The position numbers were made by a program, and so were the translations under genes. From Phoebastria nigripes (taxonomy: Eukaryota; Chordata; Aves; Procellariiformes; Diomedeidae): DNA of 64,000 bases. Location of the stretch: the NCBI GenBank assembly GCA_035582835.1, contig JAYKAV010001820.1, forward strand, positions 248,001 to 312,000, written 5' to 3'. Below are positions 26,001-39,005 of this stretch, in pieces. Below the pieces are notes generated by a model. It had not been told where the DNA came from and did not search any database. It saw only the letters and a list, made by a program, of their open reading frames with translations. Within the stretch, counting starts at the first letter, position 1, and the number at the start of each line of letters is the position of its first letter.

Positions 26001-29000
26001 TTCAGAGACTTTGAAAACAGTGTCAACTGAGAAATAGGCAGATGAGATTTTTTTACACATCAAATATTGCTTTTTGCTTTCAAAGTGAAGCTTCTGATTT
26101 CTCTTTTTTTTGCCTTTAAAATTACCTATATTTAAAGAGATGAAGTAAATTGTTAAATAGGGTGAATTAAATGTTTTTGGTAAACCCAAATCTCTCCACC
26201 CAGTACTTTGTCTCACTTAAAAAAAGAAAAGTTTCAGTTTGACCTGATTTTTCCTCCCTAATTTTTCAGCTCACACCGTTGGAAATAACAGAGTCTACGT
26301 AGGTTACATCATTNGTGAGGAATCTCCTCTCATCCGTCTCCAAATGAATAACAACAAACATTCAAAAAATAATTGAAGTTTTATATATATCCCTTGGCCA
26401 TTCAGGTGGTATGGCTGGCACGAGACATAGGCACTTTAAACAGCTGTTGTGAATCTTAAGTATAAACTTCCACCCTTTGGCACCACACCAGGAAATTATG
26501 CATAGGAATATACCTGCTTTCCCTTGCAGCAGACAAAAATCATGATGTTTAACACCTTGAGAGTGGACAGGAGAGAAAAGTCTTTTTCCTTGGGGACACC
26601 CACGCTTTGTCTGGCCCTTTCTGCTACATTGGACGAGCAGGACCGAGCGGGGCTCTGGGCTGCGCCGAGACAGGCAAAGGGCTTTGCAGGGGGTATTTAC
26701 AGCTACACCGACATACACGCGCCTCCTCCTCCTTCATTGGCAGATACCTGGATTGTAGAGTAATTCAGTGCCCTAAAAAAGAACAACCACCACTCCACAC
26801 ACACACTTTTTCACGTATTACACCCTTATTTTTCAAAGGTAGGTACGGTAACATAGCATGCTCTTGGAGCCAAATTCATGTATGTTTTCTGTTATCCCAC
26901 CTAGAGCCGACACCGTTTGCTCAGTCAGATCTTCCTTGGTGGACAAACTCTCCTAGACAAGACAAACTGCTAGACCATCTTCTCCAGCCGGAGGCTGGGG
27001 TCCTGGCTGAAATCTCATCCCACTGCTTTTGTGAAAGTACGGAGACACCAAAACACCCAGTGAATCTGGGAAAGCTGATAGACATCCCACGGAGCAAAAC
27101 ACTGCCCGTAGCACAACGCATGTGCCTGTCAAGCCTTGCTCCGAGAGCTGGTGTAGGCTGGGCATTTGCTTAAACCAGACCTAACTTCCACCTTGCCGTG
27201 TTTCCGCGAGCCAAGGCAAATAAGCTATTGCAAAGACCGAGACGATTCGAGGCTGTGCAGCCGGCAGGGGTGAGCCGACCTCAGGCCTCACGGTGCTTTC
27301 CAGGATCCTCCCCAAGCTCTGCTCCACTCCCACGTGCATCTCCCTGCAGACACACCAGGTTCACGGGCACTAGAGCATCCAGCCCGTTTAGGCTATGGCC
27401 TTAACTCCAGAAGTCATGGACGTAAAAATTTGGTCTTATCTTCTCATGAAGATAAGAGCATTAGGGCAGCATCCCTTCCCCAGACTTCGTTATTTTTGTC
27501 CCGATTGCTTCTTCCTCACCTTGCCTCACCTTGTGACATTTATTGGAGGGGTGTATCAGCTACGCTCCCAAAATCTAATATTAATTGTGCAGATATAATA
27601 CATGCTGGCGAGTTAGAGGTGATGTAGCTGAAGGGATCGATCCCTCTGCATGGGTAGGCTGCACCTTTGGGCAGGTGCAATAATCCCCCGCTTGCAGAAG
27701 GGCACAGCTAGAACTGTGAGCGTGCTCCTGGAGGAGGCTTCCCTGCTGCTTCACATTGCAAAAAGCTCATCTCTAACTGTAAGCCTGTGAACCAGCGCTA
27801 CGGAGATGATCCTGAGCTAAACAAGACTGCAAGGACAGCCCAAGAAAACGAGCACCAAGTTTCACATGCTCGTGCTCCCAAAAGACAGGTTGCCAAAAGC
27901 CAGCTGTTGGCAAGAGGGGCAGATCAGGCTCAAACGGGGCAGACCAGGTGCAGCAACCGCCTGTCTTCGCCACGCGGAGCCTGCAATGGCACCTGCGTTT
28001 GCATCAACAAGGCAGAGGCAGAACAAAACTACTGGCTGTCAAGCAGGAAAGACCATGCCAGCTTTGGGGCTCCAGCTGCAGGGATGTCAACTTGGCCAAC
28101 CGCTCCCACTTGCTGACAGCTCCGTGGTCCAGGAAAGGTCCCTGGCGAGCTGGAAGACACCTTGCACAGGGACCAGGACACTCTTTGTCTTCTCAGCCAG
28201 CGGTGAGCCCCAGCGGTGAGCAGGTCATGACAATGCCATGATGAAAGGTTTGTCCTACTTGGACCAGACGCAGAGCCCGTCTGAGCTTTGACTGCCAACC
28301 CTTCACCATCAGCATGGGAGGAACAGCATGGGAGACCCATCATCCGGAAGGTCTCACCAAACAGCAGTCTGGTTTGTGCAACACACTCAAAAGTATTGAC
28401 AAGAAACTTCCCTGGACCTACAAAGCTTCCCTCCTGGGATGGACTCACATTTCGGCGTGCCCAGCAGCGCCTGCGCCCGGCTTCATGACAAAGCCAACCA
28501 CAGNGTTATCAGAGCGTGCCACTATCTGATCTCAGCGATGAAAACATTGCTACAAATCTAGCAGTATTTCTGAAACAGTAGCTCCAATATGCTTTTATTA
28601 AATCCAATTAAGCAGTGTATTTGTTTAAAGTGTGCCCACCCAGAGCTCCACACACATTAATGCCATTAGTTGCTTCAAGCAATCGCCTAGCGTTACGCCC
28701 CTCGCTGTTGAGGTTATTTCCACAATAGTAATTAAATCCTCATTAACAATTTTCAATTATAAAGTAAATCAAATGTAATAGCCTACACGGGGAATCTCAG
28801 CTCATATTCAGGGAGCCCGAAGACTTTCTGAAAGGAAGAAATATTAAAGACCACAGACAAGCTTCTTCCTTAGTCTGGAGGTCAGCAGAGAGCTTTGTCC
28901 AACAGGGATGTTGACAACCACTTGCAACCACTGGCCTAACCACAACCCAGGCGCAGAAACGCCACATGCCTGGTGGCCGCAAGCACAAGGCTGTCCGTCA

Positions 29001-30979
29001 CTGGGCACGTGATGGATTTCCCCTATTTCTGTTCATTTCTTCGTCTCCTCCCCAGAGCACCCTTTTGCCCAACGTGAAGGTGTTCTGAAGGGAAGCTGGT
29101 GTGAATTCTTCTCGTCTTTGCCCCTGCTTTTGTGGTTGTTAATAAAGCCTAAAGAGCAGATGTTCAAACACGAATACTCAATGTACACCATTCTCAGCCA
29201 ACAAATCTCTCAGACGGCACCTAACCCAGGTGAGCACCATACCTCCTCACCACACTGACTTTTCACAGTCCAAGGAACCCGTCTCACTGCTGTCCAGTAA
29301 ATATTCTTGTAAACCAACGACACAAGTGCCAGAGGCCCCTAGGGACAATTGCATGGCCCCTAGTTCCCACGTGCCAGTCTCCAAACCCAGTGGGCATTGC
29401 AGGACAGGCAGCAGATCCTCCCTGGTTGCTCTTGGCTTCACAGGAGATCCCTTCTGCCCAGCCTTCTCCAGCATTTACCACCTCTACCCCTTCAAATTTC
29501 CCCGGTGGCAAACAAAGCCTGTTGTTCTGACAGTGAAACCATCAGTGCCATGGGCCATGGTGGTATTTCAAGGAGAAAAAAGGCACCCATAAATCCTTTC
29601 TCACCCTGGAAATCAACTGGGTTTCTCCTCTTGGAGGCACTAACACAGCAAATCTCCAGCCGCTCCCAATCCCCAACCCCCAGCGCTCCTCTGAACTTTC
29701 CCCAAATCTCTCCCACATGAATCAATCTGAAGGCAAAGCTGGCAAAGCCTTCCAGCCCCCACCAACCAATTCTACCACCGTTGCCATCAGGTCCCACTTC
29801 CATGCTGGTCTCCAGGTGCGCCAGGAGAGCAGCTCCCAGTATATTCACTGGGAGAGGGGCTGCTCGAGTGACCGCCCGTGCTTAGCTGGGGCAAAGGCAT
29901 CACCTGTAAGGCTGCCCAGCTTTTTGTGGAGCAGCATGAAGTGACCCTGTTTAGCACTGTTCATTTTTCTCTAGGCTTGCAAGGTTTGGAGATTGGTTCA
30001 GATAAGCATCCTCAAGCTTGCACGCTTATCTGCACCATCTCCCAAACAGCTTTGATCTGCAGGATTTGGCTGCAGCTCTCAAAGTTATCTTGAGAAAGCT
30101 TGTTCTGGGGAGAGTCGTTCTTCTGATTAACAAGAAAAAGCTTTCTTAGTGGCTTTGAGCATTTTCAGCCCTGGCTGGAATCAGGGAGTGTAGCAATGTC
30201 TGCACACAGAGAGAAGGAAAAGTCAAGCGAGCTTCTCCTTAAAGCTTCACTTGGGCTCAGTTGTCATTTCAGCTAAAATTTGAAGTCGGTTATTTCATCG
30301 TCCTTCTTTTTTCCCACTGTTTAATGCTGTCTCACCCAACCCATCGCGTGGGTCAGTCTGTAGATACAGATTCATACTTTGTGGCTTTACATCGTCCAAG
30401 TCCCATGCAGAACACCTGGGAGGAAAGCTGGCTGGACTGAGGAGGAGAGCAAGTCACCGAAGGGCTGGGAGAGCTACGCGGGGCGAGGGAGAGGGATTTG
30501 GTCGGTCTAGGGCAAGTTTTAAAAGATACAATATTGAATTAAATAGCCAAAACAAATAGCCCCTCTCAAAACCTCCAGTGAAGGGAACACAAGCCACACG
30601 TCAGTATGTGTTAATTGAGTCAGATGCTGATTTCCCCATTTACCTTCTCCTTGGCCAAAGCTTTAGGAAATACTCGTTGGACTGAAAAGTATCAAATTTA
30701 ACTCCTGCTCTTGAAAAATGCCAGCGTGGATTCCCCCACTCTCAGCCCATCATCACCCCACGCAAGATTTCTTCTTTGTGGGAACAACGAGGGAGGAGGA
30801 AGAAGACGGTATTAAGGAAAAGGAGGAATTACAGAATTAGCAATGAAGTTTATAATGGGGAAACTACCCCGAACATACCCTGCTGCCCTCACATAAAAGT
30901 TAAATATGCATTAAAAAAAACACTACTCAGGGAGGGGAAAGAAGTGTGAACAGCAAAAATATGTACATGTGTTTTAAAT
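23046..30979. other. 3' flank of FGF18, no gene recognised
   Basis: Unique sequence with a GC-rich part at 23.4-24.0 kb carrying a 257-codon chance open frame, the AT-rich candidate element at 28545-28795, and no recognisable mobile element. The gene side begins near 30980 with the AT-rich 3' UTR. Confidence 0.6.
28545..28795. promoter_or_regulatory. AT-rich unique block, candidate conserved non-coding element
   Basis: This block sits abruptly between GC-rich flanks and has a non-repetitive, AT-rich composition. It holds many TAAT-type homeodomain core words, including TAATTA at 28729-28734, TTTTATTAAATCC, CATTAACAATTTTCAATTA and AAATCAAATGTAATAG. No repeat family or open frame explains it. 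This composition is typical of conserved non-coding elements near developmental genes, but conservation cannot be judged from one sequence. Confidence 0.3.
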
Positions 30980-31053
30980 AATTTTTTTAATTGTTGAGGC
31001 AGTAATACTTGGTTCATGGAACTGCAATATACAGAGAGGTGAAATAAATAGCT

Positions 31054-31079
31054 TATATATATATAATATATATAATATA
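31054..31079. repeat. (TA)n-rich tract in the FGF18 3' UTR region
   Basis: Imperfect TATATATA repeats with interspersed AATATA units, within the presumed 3' untranslated region. Confidence 0.85.
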
Positions 31080-31382
31080 GCTGGTTTTAAAATATTCCCT
31101 TATCATTGGTGTACTAGGTCATCTTGTAGTCACTTGAATGTATTTAGCAGCATTCTCCAGAACTGAGCATAATGCAGGATCACGGAGCCGTGACACCTTA
31201 TGTCGTCAGAAAGGTTACAGAAGATCGATGCGTCGAGAACTCCACGGAAACTCAATCACTGCGGCACACACCATCTTGTCTTGGGCCGGCGTGCAGCAGA
31301 CAATAAATAGATTACTGCAAAACCGGCACTTTTCGGGGCAGGGTCTCAGTAACTTTGGGAAAGAACTTTGGTTTTCTTTGGT

Positions 31383-31396
31383 TTTATTTATTTATT
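31383..31396 (-). terminator. Cluster of three overlapping AATAAA poly(A) signals
   Basis: On the minus strand the sequence reads AATAAATAAATAAA about 340 nt beyond the FGF18 stop. Three hexamers overlap by two bases each. This is the best single candidate for FGF18 mRNA 3' end formation, but other AATAAA copies lie closer to the stop, so alternative polyadenylation is possible. Confidence 0.4.
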
Positions 31397-31727
31397 TTTA
31401 ATAATTACTTTTTTTTTTTTCCTCTGGGGATATGCTTGAAAAGTTGTCCTTTCCAAAAAAGCGAAATAAGCACCTGTGTGTCATCAACAACAAGAAGTCA
31501 ATTTAAATAGAGCAGTTCATTTTGTTTTTCAAGTCACAATAAATCCCTAACAGCTTTTCCCCAGCGTTTGCCATCTAGTCTTTTATTAATTTTTTTTATT
31601 TTTATTTTTTTTTTAAACACAATGTACAAAAATAGAGCTTCTTCCTTATTTTTAATGTAAAAATATTCCTCTGGTGCAGTTTTTTTTTTTTTGTGGTTTA
31701 TTATTGTGACACTGTTTTTGTCTATTT

Positions 31728-31994
31728 TTAACTGGGGTTGGTGGGTCGTATTCTCTTAGTCCTCTTGGTGACTGTTGTGTACTTGAAAGGTTTCTGTATC
31801 TCCACTTGCCCCTTTGGGTACCTCTTCATAAAATGTACATCTTGCTGGTTTTCTCGAGTCTTGGGCCCTTTCCGTGGCCTCCCTTTTTTGGTGAATCCAA
31901 CATACCAGCCTGAATATTTTGCTGACATCAGTGCCGTATAGTTGTTTTCTAGGACTTTTTCAATGAAGACACACTCCTTGCTGGTGCCATCAGG
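31728..31994 (-). CDS. FGF18: FGF18, last coding exon (C-terminal 88 residues and stop)
   Basis: Fibroblast growth factor 18 is a secreted heparin-binding ligand of the FGF8/17/18 subfamily. It signals through FGFR3c, FGFR2c and FGFR4 in cartilage, bone, lung and brain development. Read on the minus strand, the exon follows a CTTTTTCAG acceptor and opens [10 protein letters not shown], continuing through [13 protein letters not shown] (an N-glycosylation sequon NYT), [18 protein letters not shown] (basic heparin/receptor-binding stretch) and [10 protein letters not shown], to a TAA stop at 31728-31730. Its 88 residues equal the human exon in length and correspond to human residues 120-207. 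Compared with human FGF18 as I recall it, there are only six changes, all in the last 25 residues (P183V, L185I, S198T, R199K, H205N, A207S). Cys127 of the subfamily disulphide is present. The tail differs completely from FGF8 and FGF17, which makes FGF18 the clear choice. The frame is intact. Confidence 0.97.
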   Translation of the reverse strand, partial: PDGTSKECVFIEKVLENNYTALMSAKYSGWYVGFTKKGRPRKGPKTRENQQDVHFMKRYPKGQVEIQKPFKYTTVTKRTKRIRPTNPS

Positions 31995-33359
31995 CTGAAA
32001 AAGGGAAAAAAAAGAAAAAATTCATTATCCACATGCAAGCTCAGTGACCAAAACCCAATTTGGCATAAATAAAATCATCACATCTGGACCTTGTTTTTGG
32101 TTCAAACATTGTTAATAGGAGCCGTAACAAACATCAGCTGAAATAGAAATGAATAAAAAAAAAAGCACGAAAGCATGAGGTCATCATTTCATTTTTTTTA
32201 AACACTCCTATCCAAGGAGAGAAAGATTTTTCAAAGACAACAGTTAAGTTTATCCAGCCCAGCTCCTTCAATTTAGCTTTGCTTTTTCCATTAGGAAAGG
32301 AAGACGAATTGAACTCGTGCCAGGGAAACTTCATACTTAGTCAGAGAAAATAAAAAAATCAGAATCTCATATGGGCCAAACAACAGCGTTGCCACTTCTA
32401 CCGCTCACTTTTGATATGTTTTCCAAAATACCTTATGGGTTTGCATCCATAACTACCCAAATCCCACTAGAATCATTACAAGCCTTAGTCTAAGCCTTCC
32501 CAGTGCTTTGAAAACTCTCCCCCGCAGCATCCCGGGTGTGACACCTGGCAAATAAACCGTGCCTGGAGCTCTGGGGATGAGCCGGAGGGGTGCCGCAGGC
32601 ATTGAGGTCCCCGACCCCGTTCCAGTCCCTGAATCCAACCGGTTATTTTGCAGCCGCATTGCACACCCCAGGCTTGGCTCCAACTCGCATCCCTGAGCGA
32701 CATCAGCAGCGAAAAGGGCTGATCCCACGCCGGAGCAGCTCCCCGGACGGGCTGGCATCCCACCGGCATCCCGATGCGACTGCAGCTGGAGGACTGTGGG
32801 GTAGCAGTGTCCTCAGCCACCAGACCCACCCCAGCTCCACTGCCAGAGGGGGTGACGCAAGTGCCCGATTTTATACCTCTGCTCCCTCAGGGTTGGTTTT
32901 TGTTTGGAAGAGGGTTTTGTTTCTGGTGGCAGAGGGGACGTGATCCTTCCCCTTTCCCCACCTTTCAATCTCAGCCTAAAAGCAGCCACCCAGAGCTCAA
33001 CTACCTGGCTTAGGAAACCGTGTCCCTAAGCCACATTCTTCCTCGCAGAGGGAACCAGAATTAGATGCAGAACTGGAGGTCAGAAGCTCCTGAGCATGAG
33101 TGCTGCTCCCCAACCGCCCTGCGGCAAAACACCCATCCTGCTGGGACTCCCTCCCCGGCACTGCCATGGGCTGCCAGTGCCCCAACCGCTCGCTGGTTTG
33201 AGAGTTTGGCAAACAGGGTGTATTGGGCTTGCATGGCAAGGTTTTGGTAGCGGTCGGGCTATAGAGGTGGCTTCTGTGAGAAGCTGCTAGAAGCTTCCCC
33301 CATGTCCGATAGAGCCAATGCCAGCTCGCTCCAAGACGGACCCACCGCTGGCCAAGGCC

Positions 33360-34134
33360 NNNNNNNNNNNNNNNNNNNNNNNNNNNNNNNNNNNNNNNNN
33401 NNNNNNNNNNNNNNNNNNNNNNNNNNNNNNNNNNNNNNNNNNNNNNNNNNNNNNNNNNNNNNNNNNNNNNNNNNNNNNNNNNNNNNNNNNNNNNNNNNNN
33501 NNNNNNNNNNNNNNNNNNNNNNNNNNNNNNNNNNNNNNNNNNNNNNNNNNNNNNNNNNNNNNNNNNNNNNNNNNNNNNNNNNNNNNNNNNNNNNNNNNNN
33601 NNNNNNNNNNNNNNNNNNNNNNNNNNNNNNNNNNNNNNNNNNNNNNNNNNNNNNNNNNNNNNNNNNNNNNNNNNNNNNNNNNNNNNNNNNNNNNNNNNNN
33701 NNNNNNNNNNNNNNNNNNNNNNNNNNNNNNNNNNNNNNNNNNNNNNNNNNNNNNNNNNNNNNNNNNNNNNNNNNNNNNNNNNNNNNNNNNNNNNNNNNNN
33801 NNNNNNNNNNNNNNNNNNNNNNNNNNNNNNNNNNNNNNNNNNNNNNNNNNNNNNNNNNNNNNNNNNNNNNNNNNNNNNNNNNNNNNNNNNNNNNNNNNNN
33901 NNNNNNNNNNNNNNNNNNNNNNNNNNNNNNNNNNNNNNNNNNNNNNNNNNNNNNNNNNNNNNNNNNNNNNNNNNNNNNNNNNNNNNNNNNNNNNNNNNNN
34001 NNNNNNNNNNNNNNNNNNNNNNNNNNNNNNNNNNNNNNNNNNNNNNNNNNNNNNNNNNNNNNNNNNNNNNNNNNNNNNNNNNNNNNNNNNNNNNNNNNNN
34101 NNNNNNNNNNNNNNNNNNNNNNNNNNNNNNNNNN
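33360..34134. other. Assembly gap (775 N)
   Basis: An uninterrupted run of N lies inside the FGF18 intron, flanked by GC-rich sequence on the left and ordinary sequence on the right. The open frames that appear to cross it are artefacts of reading N as an unknown residue. Confidence 0.99.
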
Positions 34135-34740
34135 ATTGGTAATAAGTTAAACTAATTTTCCCGAGTCGAGTCTGTTTAGCCCATGACAGTAATTGGTGAG
34201 TGATCTCTCCCTGTCCTTATCTGGACCCATGAGCCTTTCTTTATATTTTTCTCCTTGCATCCAGCCAGGGTCAACCCACCACACAGGGTTCGGCTCAGCT
34301 TGGAGATCTAGACTAACAGACCCAGAGCTGGACTTTGAACACGGCAGCTCGTGGATCGCGGGCTGGATTCGGGACTCTAATTTACACAGCACACGCAGCA
34401 CCGGAGGGAGTTGCAGCATCACACAACAGCATCTTTAAGTGGTTCAGCACAGAGGAAATTCTTCTTGCCTATAATCTTCTGCCAGAAAATGTTTTGTCCT
34501 TTAACCACTGAATTACTGGTGCTGCACCTAGAACGTCATGCATCGTTGTGTGCACTGGCACTTTGTATTATGTGTCAAAAGATATTAGGGAGTAGATACA
34601 GGCTCACTTCAACCCTGGATGTTGTCTCAGCTCTGGGTGTTTTATGGATTCCAGTCAGNATAAGCGCAGCATGGAACATCGTACAGGACTTAATCTAATG
34701 CTCAGCAAAGCCAAAGGAAGGATTTCCATCATAGTATTAA

Positions 34741-34784
34741 CCCAATCCAACTCCCCACTGAAGTCAAATAATGAGTTTTTCAGT
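34741..34784. repeat. Ancient repeat relic (CCACTGAAGTCAA type)
   Basis: CCCAATCCAACTCCCCACTG followed by AAGTCAAA resembles the TCCAACTCCCATTGAAGTCAATGG motif (written here only in part) of old sauropsid repeats. Short and diverged. Confidence 0.3.
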
Positions 34785-37700
34785 ACTGCAGGCCTACGCC
34801 TACTGCTATGCTTACTACTAAACTCTCCGCGCAAACTAAACAGTACCAGACCCTCTCAGTCTTTATCCATTTCACCCATCCCATCCCTGGGGGGGCAGGG
34901 AAGCCACCGCAGCGTGACCAGCACAGCACCTGCAGCGATGGTCAGTCCCAGGCTGCAGCCGCTCTGCTCAGGGGCTCCGCTGGGCACGACGGCTGGGGCG
35001 AGGAGCCCAGCCCCGCACACTTACCACCCCTTCCCCAAGGCCAGGTCAGCCTGCTCTTTCCTAGAAGCCTTCCTAAAAAGTCCTGCACAATCACAGCAGA
35101 GTTTGGTGCAGTTTGTGGGAAGGGCAGGGATCACGGGACAGGAGGGAAGCCCCCCTGGGCAGAGCTGGCTCAGGCTTCCCCGCACCTCTGATCCCCAAAT
35201 AACTGCGTATGAGCTACAAACGGAGCTGCGAGATGGGAACCATCAGGCACGACAACCCAAGCTGGAGTCACGCAGGCAACAACAGTGGAAAAGCTTCATC
35301 ATCGCCAGCCTCCAGGACCAGCCATCCTTCCCTGGCTTAATACCTTTAGCAGAGCTTCAATTCAATCGGTGCAACAATATGTGATGTTTACCCTAAAATC
35401 ATTAATGCACCATCCTGCCTAAAGGGTTTCCTTACCACCGGTAGGTCCCATTAAGAGGGCAGGGAGATCACGGCAACTTCTGCATCAAACATGCTAATCC
35501 AGGGTCCGTGTCCCCTGTACGTGCCCCCTATACAGGGGCAAAGCCAGCTCTGCCATAGGACTGGCAATCTCCACGCCGGGCTAGGCACAAAGGTCCTAAT
35601 TTTATCATCTACAGTTGGAAGCTCACAAACGCTTTAATGAACGGCAGAACTGGGCAAAGCTCAGTGGTTCCAGTTCCTGGGGGGGTCATTCTCCGAGCCC
35701 TGGGTTTGATCAAAGCCACATGAGTGGGGAAGGGGGAAATCAGTCGACACCACGGGGTTCCACCAGGTTTCAATGGGAAGCCATAAAACCAGCCCCAGGT
35801 TTCTCAGGGCTCAGCCCACTACAAACCCTTCCCCAATGAATGGAGAATTTTTAAACAATACCATGGCTGAGTTTCAAATCCACCCAAACCCAGGTGCTGA
35901 TGAACCGACCGGATCCGTACCGCAGGGGGAGCAGGTAATTGGAAGGGCCGTTTCCCCCACGCTCGTGGAAAGGTCCTGGATTTGAGCCCTGACCTTGTTG
36001 CTAGGAGAATTAAGGCATTTTCATGCAATTTGGGAGGTTTCCGCTTGTACTGCAATGTCAGTTTCTCATGGAAAAAGAAGACTGGAATGAAAAGAAAACG
36101 TGTGTGTAGGAGGGGGAAGTTATTCTATTAATAACAAAAAAGTATTTACTTATACCTTCAAATTTGCCAACAGAGCCTAAGACGGAGACAGGAGGTGGAG
36201 GAATAACAAGGTGCAACTTCAGGCCAACCTCAGGGCTAATTTGAAGTAAACAAGGTGCATGAGATAAAATAACTTCGTTCTGGAAGAGGAAGAGCTAAAT
36301 GATTTGATAACATGAAATTACAGTAACATTTACAAGTACCTCGAGATAAATCAGGATAAGAACCTCACTTCCCCAAACAGAGCATTCCTGTACGTGCTAA
36401 GACACGTCAGAGACAGACAAATGATTTTCAAATACTTACAAGATGATCTTACAGCATCTGTTATAATCCCCAATAGAATAAATCACTCACACATGTTACC
36501 TACACCATGGAGAGCCGGACCCATGGTAATTTATTAGGGGACAAAGCAATTTATAAGGGTTTTCAATAATTTTTAAGTGTCACCCTGTTTTCACCAGGTG
36601 CCCATCACTTAAGGTCTAATCACGTCGCTATTTAAATGACAGCAAAACACCCACTGGGTCTGTCACCCATCCCCTCACTCCTCCAAAGAGAGGAGGATGG
36701 AAGAGAAAAGGGAGACGGCTTTGGCCGAGCATCACCCCCTGCTCCAGCCACCTGCTTGCCCTCCCCCAGGAGCTCCTAGTGCAAATGCTTGCTGCCGATA
36801 CGGGGCTGCACCCTCTGCCGCCGACGTCAGCTGGGAGATGCTGCCAAGCCGCATTTCATACATACTCAGCTGTCAGGATGCACCTTGCAGAGCGCTCGCC
36901 CTTCAAAACGTGGAGGTTTATGTTTTGAACTGATTCTTTAAAATAAGGAAGAGTTCTTGAAAGCCTCGGAGCTGTGCAGGAACCGCCTGGCCCGGTGCGA
37001 TGGCACTGCCACATGATGGGGGAGGACCCGCACCCAGCCCCGCATCCCCATCAGCCCCGCAGAGCAGGGCGGGCACGAAGGCTTTGCAGCCCCGGGGTGT
37101 CCCACACGTGCTCGGGGGACGAGCTGCTCTCACGTTTTGCTCACCACCATCCCACAAGCAACATCGCCAGCCAAGCTCCCTGCTCAGAGCAGGGTGAGAG
37201 CCGTCACAGAGGCACAACTCTGCTCCTGCGAAAGGCACGGGCTCTCTTCAAGTTGGCACCTCCTTGTACCTGTGACGAGCCACCCCCGAATCACCGATTT
37301 TGCTCCCAGGAGCTGCTGCCTCGCCATGNGACGAGGCTGTGCCACCGCAGAGGCAACAACTTGCAGCTCAGTTCTTTGCACAGAAATAATTCAGAGCATT
37401 TGTTGTTTAATAAACACACCCCTAATAGCCGTGGGAAGATGCAGTAGCTCTTAGCCAGACTTCTGATAAACATCTTATAAAATGCCTGATCTAAACGCCA
37501 CCTTCCACAGAAACCCCTCGGGCATCACCCAGGTCTGCGCAGAGGCGAGGAGAAGCACAGCCGGGCCGGTAAAGCCCGGGCAGCATGAAGCACTGGCTCC
37601 GGCGGAGTATCTCTGGTAGCTGATAGTTGGGGACCAGCCCTGGACACAGCCAGCCACTGCCCAGTGACACGGNGGTGGACCCGAGCGGTCCCAGTCCCTT

Positions 37701-38981
37701 TACCAAGCAGGGTTAGAGCAGCAGCGGCCACCCAAGGCTCGCGCTCCGGAAAGGGATATCTCAAGTGTGGGACTGTTCATACACCACGGGCCAATTCCAT
37801 CCAGCGCACAGCTGAAGGCAGCGGAGCTGAAGGAGCTGCGCTGGAGCCAGCGGCTCTCCGAGTGCCCTGAGCCTACCAAGGAGCAGCACCGGATTGTTTG
37901 TGCAGAGCATTTGGCGACTGGCTCTCCAGTATTAAACGTGAAACATGTTGAACTGACACTAAAGCAGAATTAAGTGCCAAAGCATTTGCTGCTTCTACAA
38001 TTACACTCCGGAGCGCTTTGGTGCTCCTGCTCTCCTTTTTATGACCCAACTTGGTCTTATTGTAGTTTGGCTTTCTCGTTTTAAGTTCTCCAAATGGAAA
38101 GGATCAAAGGGCTCTTTGTTGTCGTAGCAGGAGCGCTCCTCCGAGCGAGGCATTACTGCCACTAACAGCTTGCTGCTCAGGGGGAATTCGCGGCAGCCTC
38201 TGTGCCACCAGCCTGAGCCAAAGCATTAGCAGGTGCAGCAGCCGCCTCCGCCTTCTCCCTATTAGCCTGCCACACTAAGCCACCTGAGCAGCTTTTTATG
38301 GGAAAGGGAGGCCAGGGCAGGTTTTCTCATTTATGCTTCACAAATCTGGCTCAGTGGGCACCGGCAAATCCAAACTTCACTCGGCTTTTACGGCAACAAT
38401 AAGCTTGCGCAAGCGGCTCGGGTAACACCACGGTGCAGGGAGAGATGCCTCCAAGACTGAAAGGTTTCTCTGTTTGCAAAGACCAGGGCACAAATTAAGC
38501 CCTATGACTGATGCTGTGTTAAGCTGTTGTTAGCTAAGCTTATGTTAAAACACTTCCCCCTGCCTCAAACGACGCCGCAATTAGAAGCTCTCTGGGTAAG
38601 GCAACTGAATGCGCTGGTGATGTGCTGCAAATAATAACAAACACCAAACCATAGGAAACACGTCTGTGACGACCCAGGAATGCTGGCTTGGCACAGGGCG
38701 CAGCAGGACTCAACCTTTCAAGTGAGATGGGGATGACTCTCCTGTCCAATTATCACCTCTCTGCAAGTTCAGCCCCCCAGGCTCAAAGTCAAATTGTGAA
38801 GCTACGAGCCCTCCGCACAAGCAGGATCGCTTCCCTCTGCGCAAGCCCCTTCATCCCAAAAATCCTGGAGCAGGGAAAGCTACCACGCAAACAAAAGGTT
38901 TCCAAGAGGTGTACGCACCTAGATTTTTTGCAAGGAAAAACTCTGAAATGGACCCTCTCTGCATCCCCGCCCCCACCTCCG

Positions 38982-39005
38982 CAGACAGACAGACAGACAG
39001 ACAGA
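38982..39005. repeat. (CAGA)6 microsatellite
   Basis: Six tandem CAGA units follow a C-rich stretch. They produce Thr-Asp-Arg-Gln repeats in a chance open frame. A shorter related tract (ACAG)n lies near 23459-23476. Confidence 0.9.

Larger units (their letters stand above)
30980..31727 (-). other. FGF18: FGF18 3' untranslated region (approximate extent)
   Basis: The sequence downstream of the FGF18 stop codon on the minus strand is very AT-rich and repeat-poor. AATAAA signals (seen as TTTATT on the plus strand) occur at 31697-31702, only 26 nt past the stop and probably too early, at 31582-31587, 31595-31600 and 31601-31606, and as three overlapping copies at 31383-31396. A variant ATTAAA lies at 30986-30991. 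The TATTTATTT motif near 31045 resembles an AU-rich mRNA instability element. The true 3' end cannot be fixed without transcript data; the boundary given is the lowest plausible signal. Confidence 0.55.

Noticed and set aside
33302..34150. Open frames of 274-282 codons across the gap
   Set aside because: They consist almost entirely of unknown residues from the N run.
34644..35384. 246-codon plus-strand open frame
   Set aside because: It starts beside a decayed repeat and translates to Ser/Pro/Gln-rich sequence without a family. Chance in GC-rich DNA is more likely.
36690..38260. GC-rich stretch considered as a CpG island or promoter
   Set aside because: No TATA box, first exon or transcript start pattern was recognised, and it lies deep in the FGF18 intron. 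A CpG count would decide.
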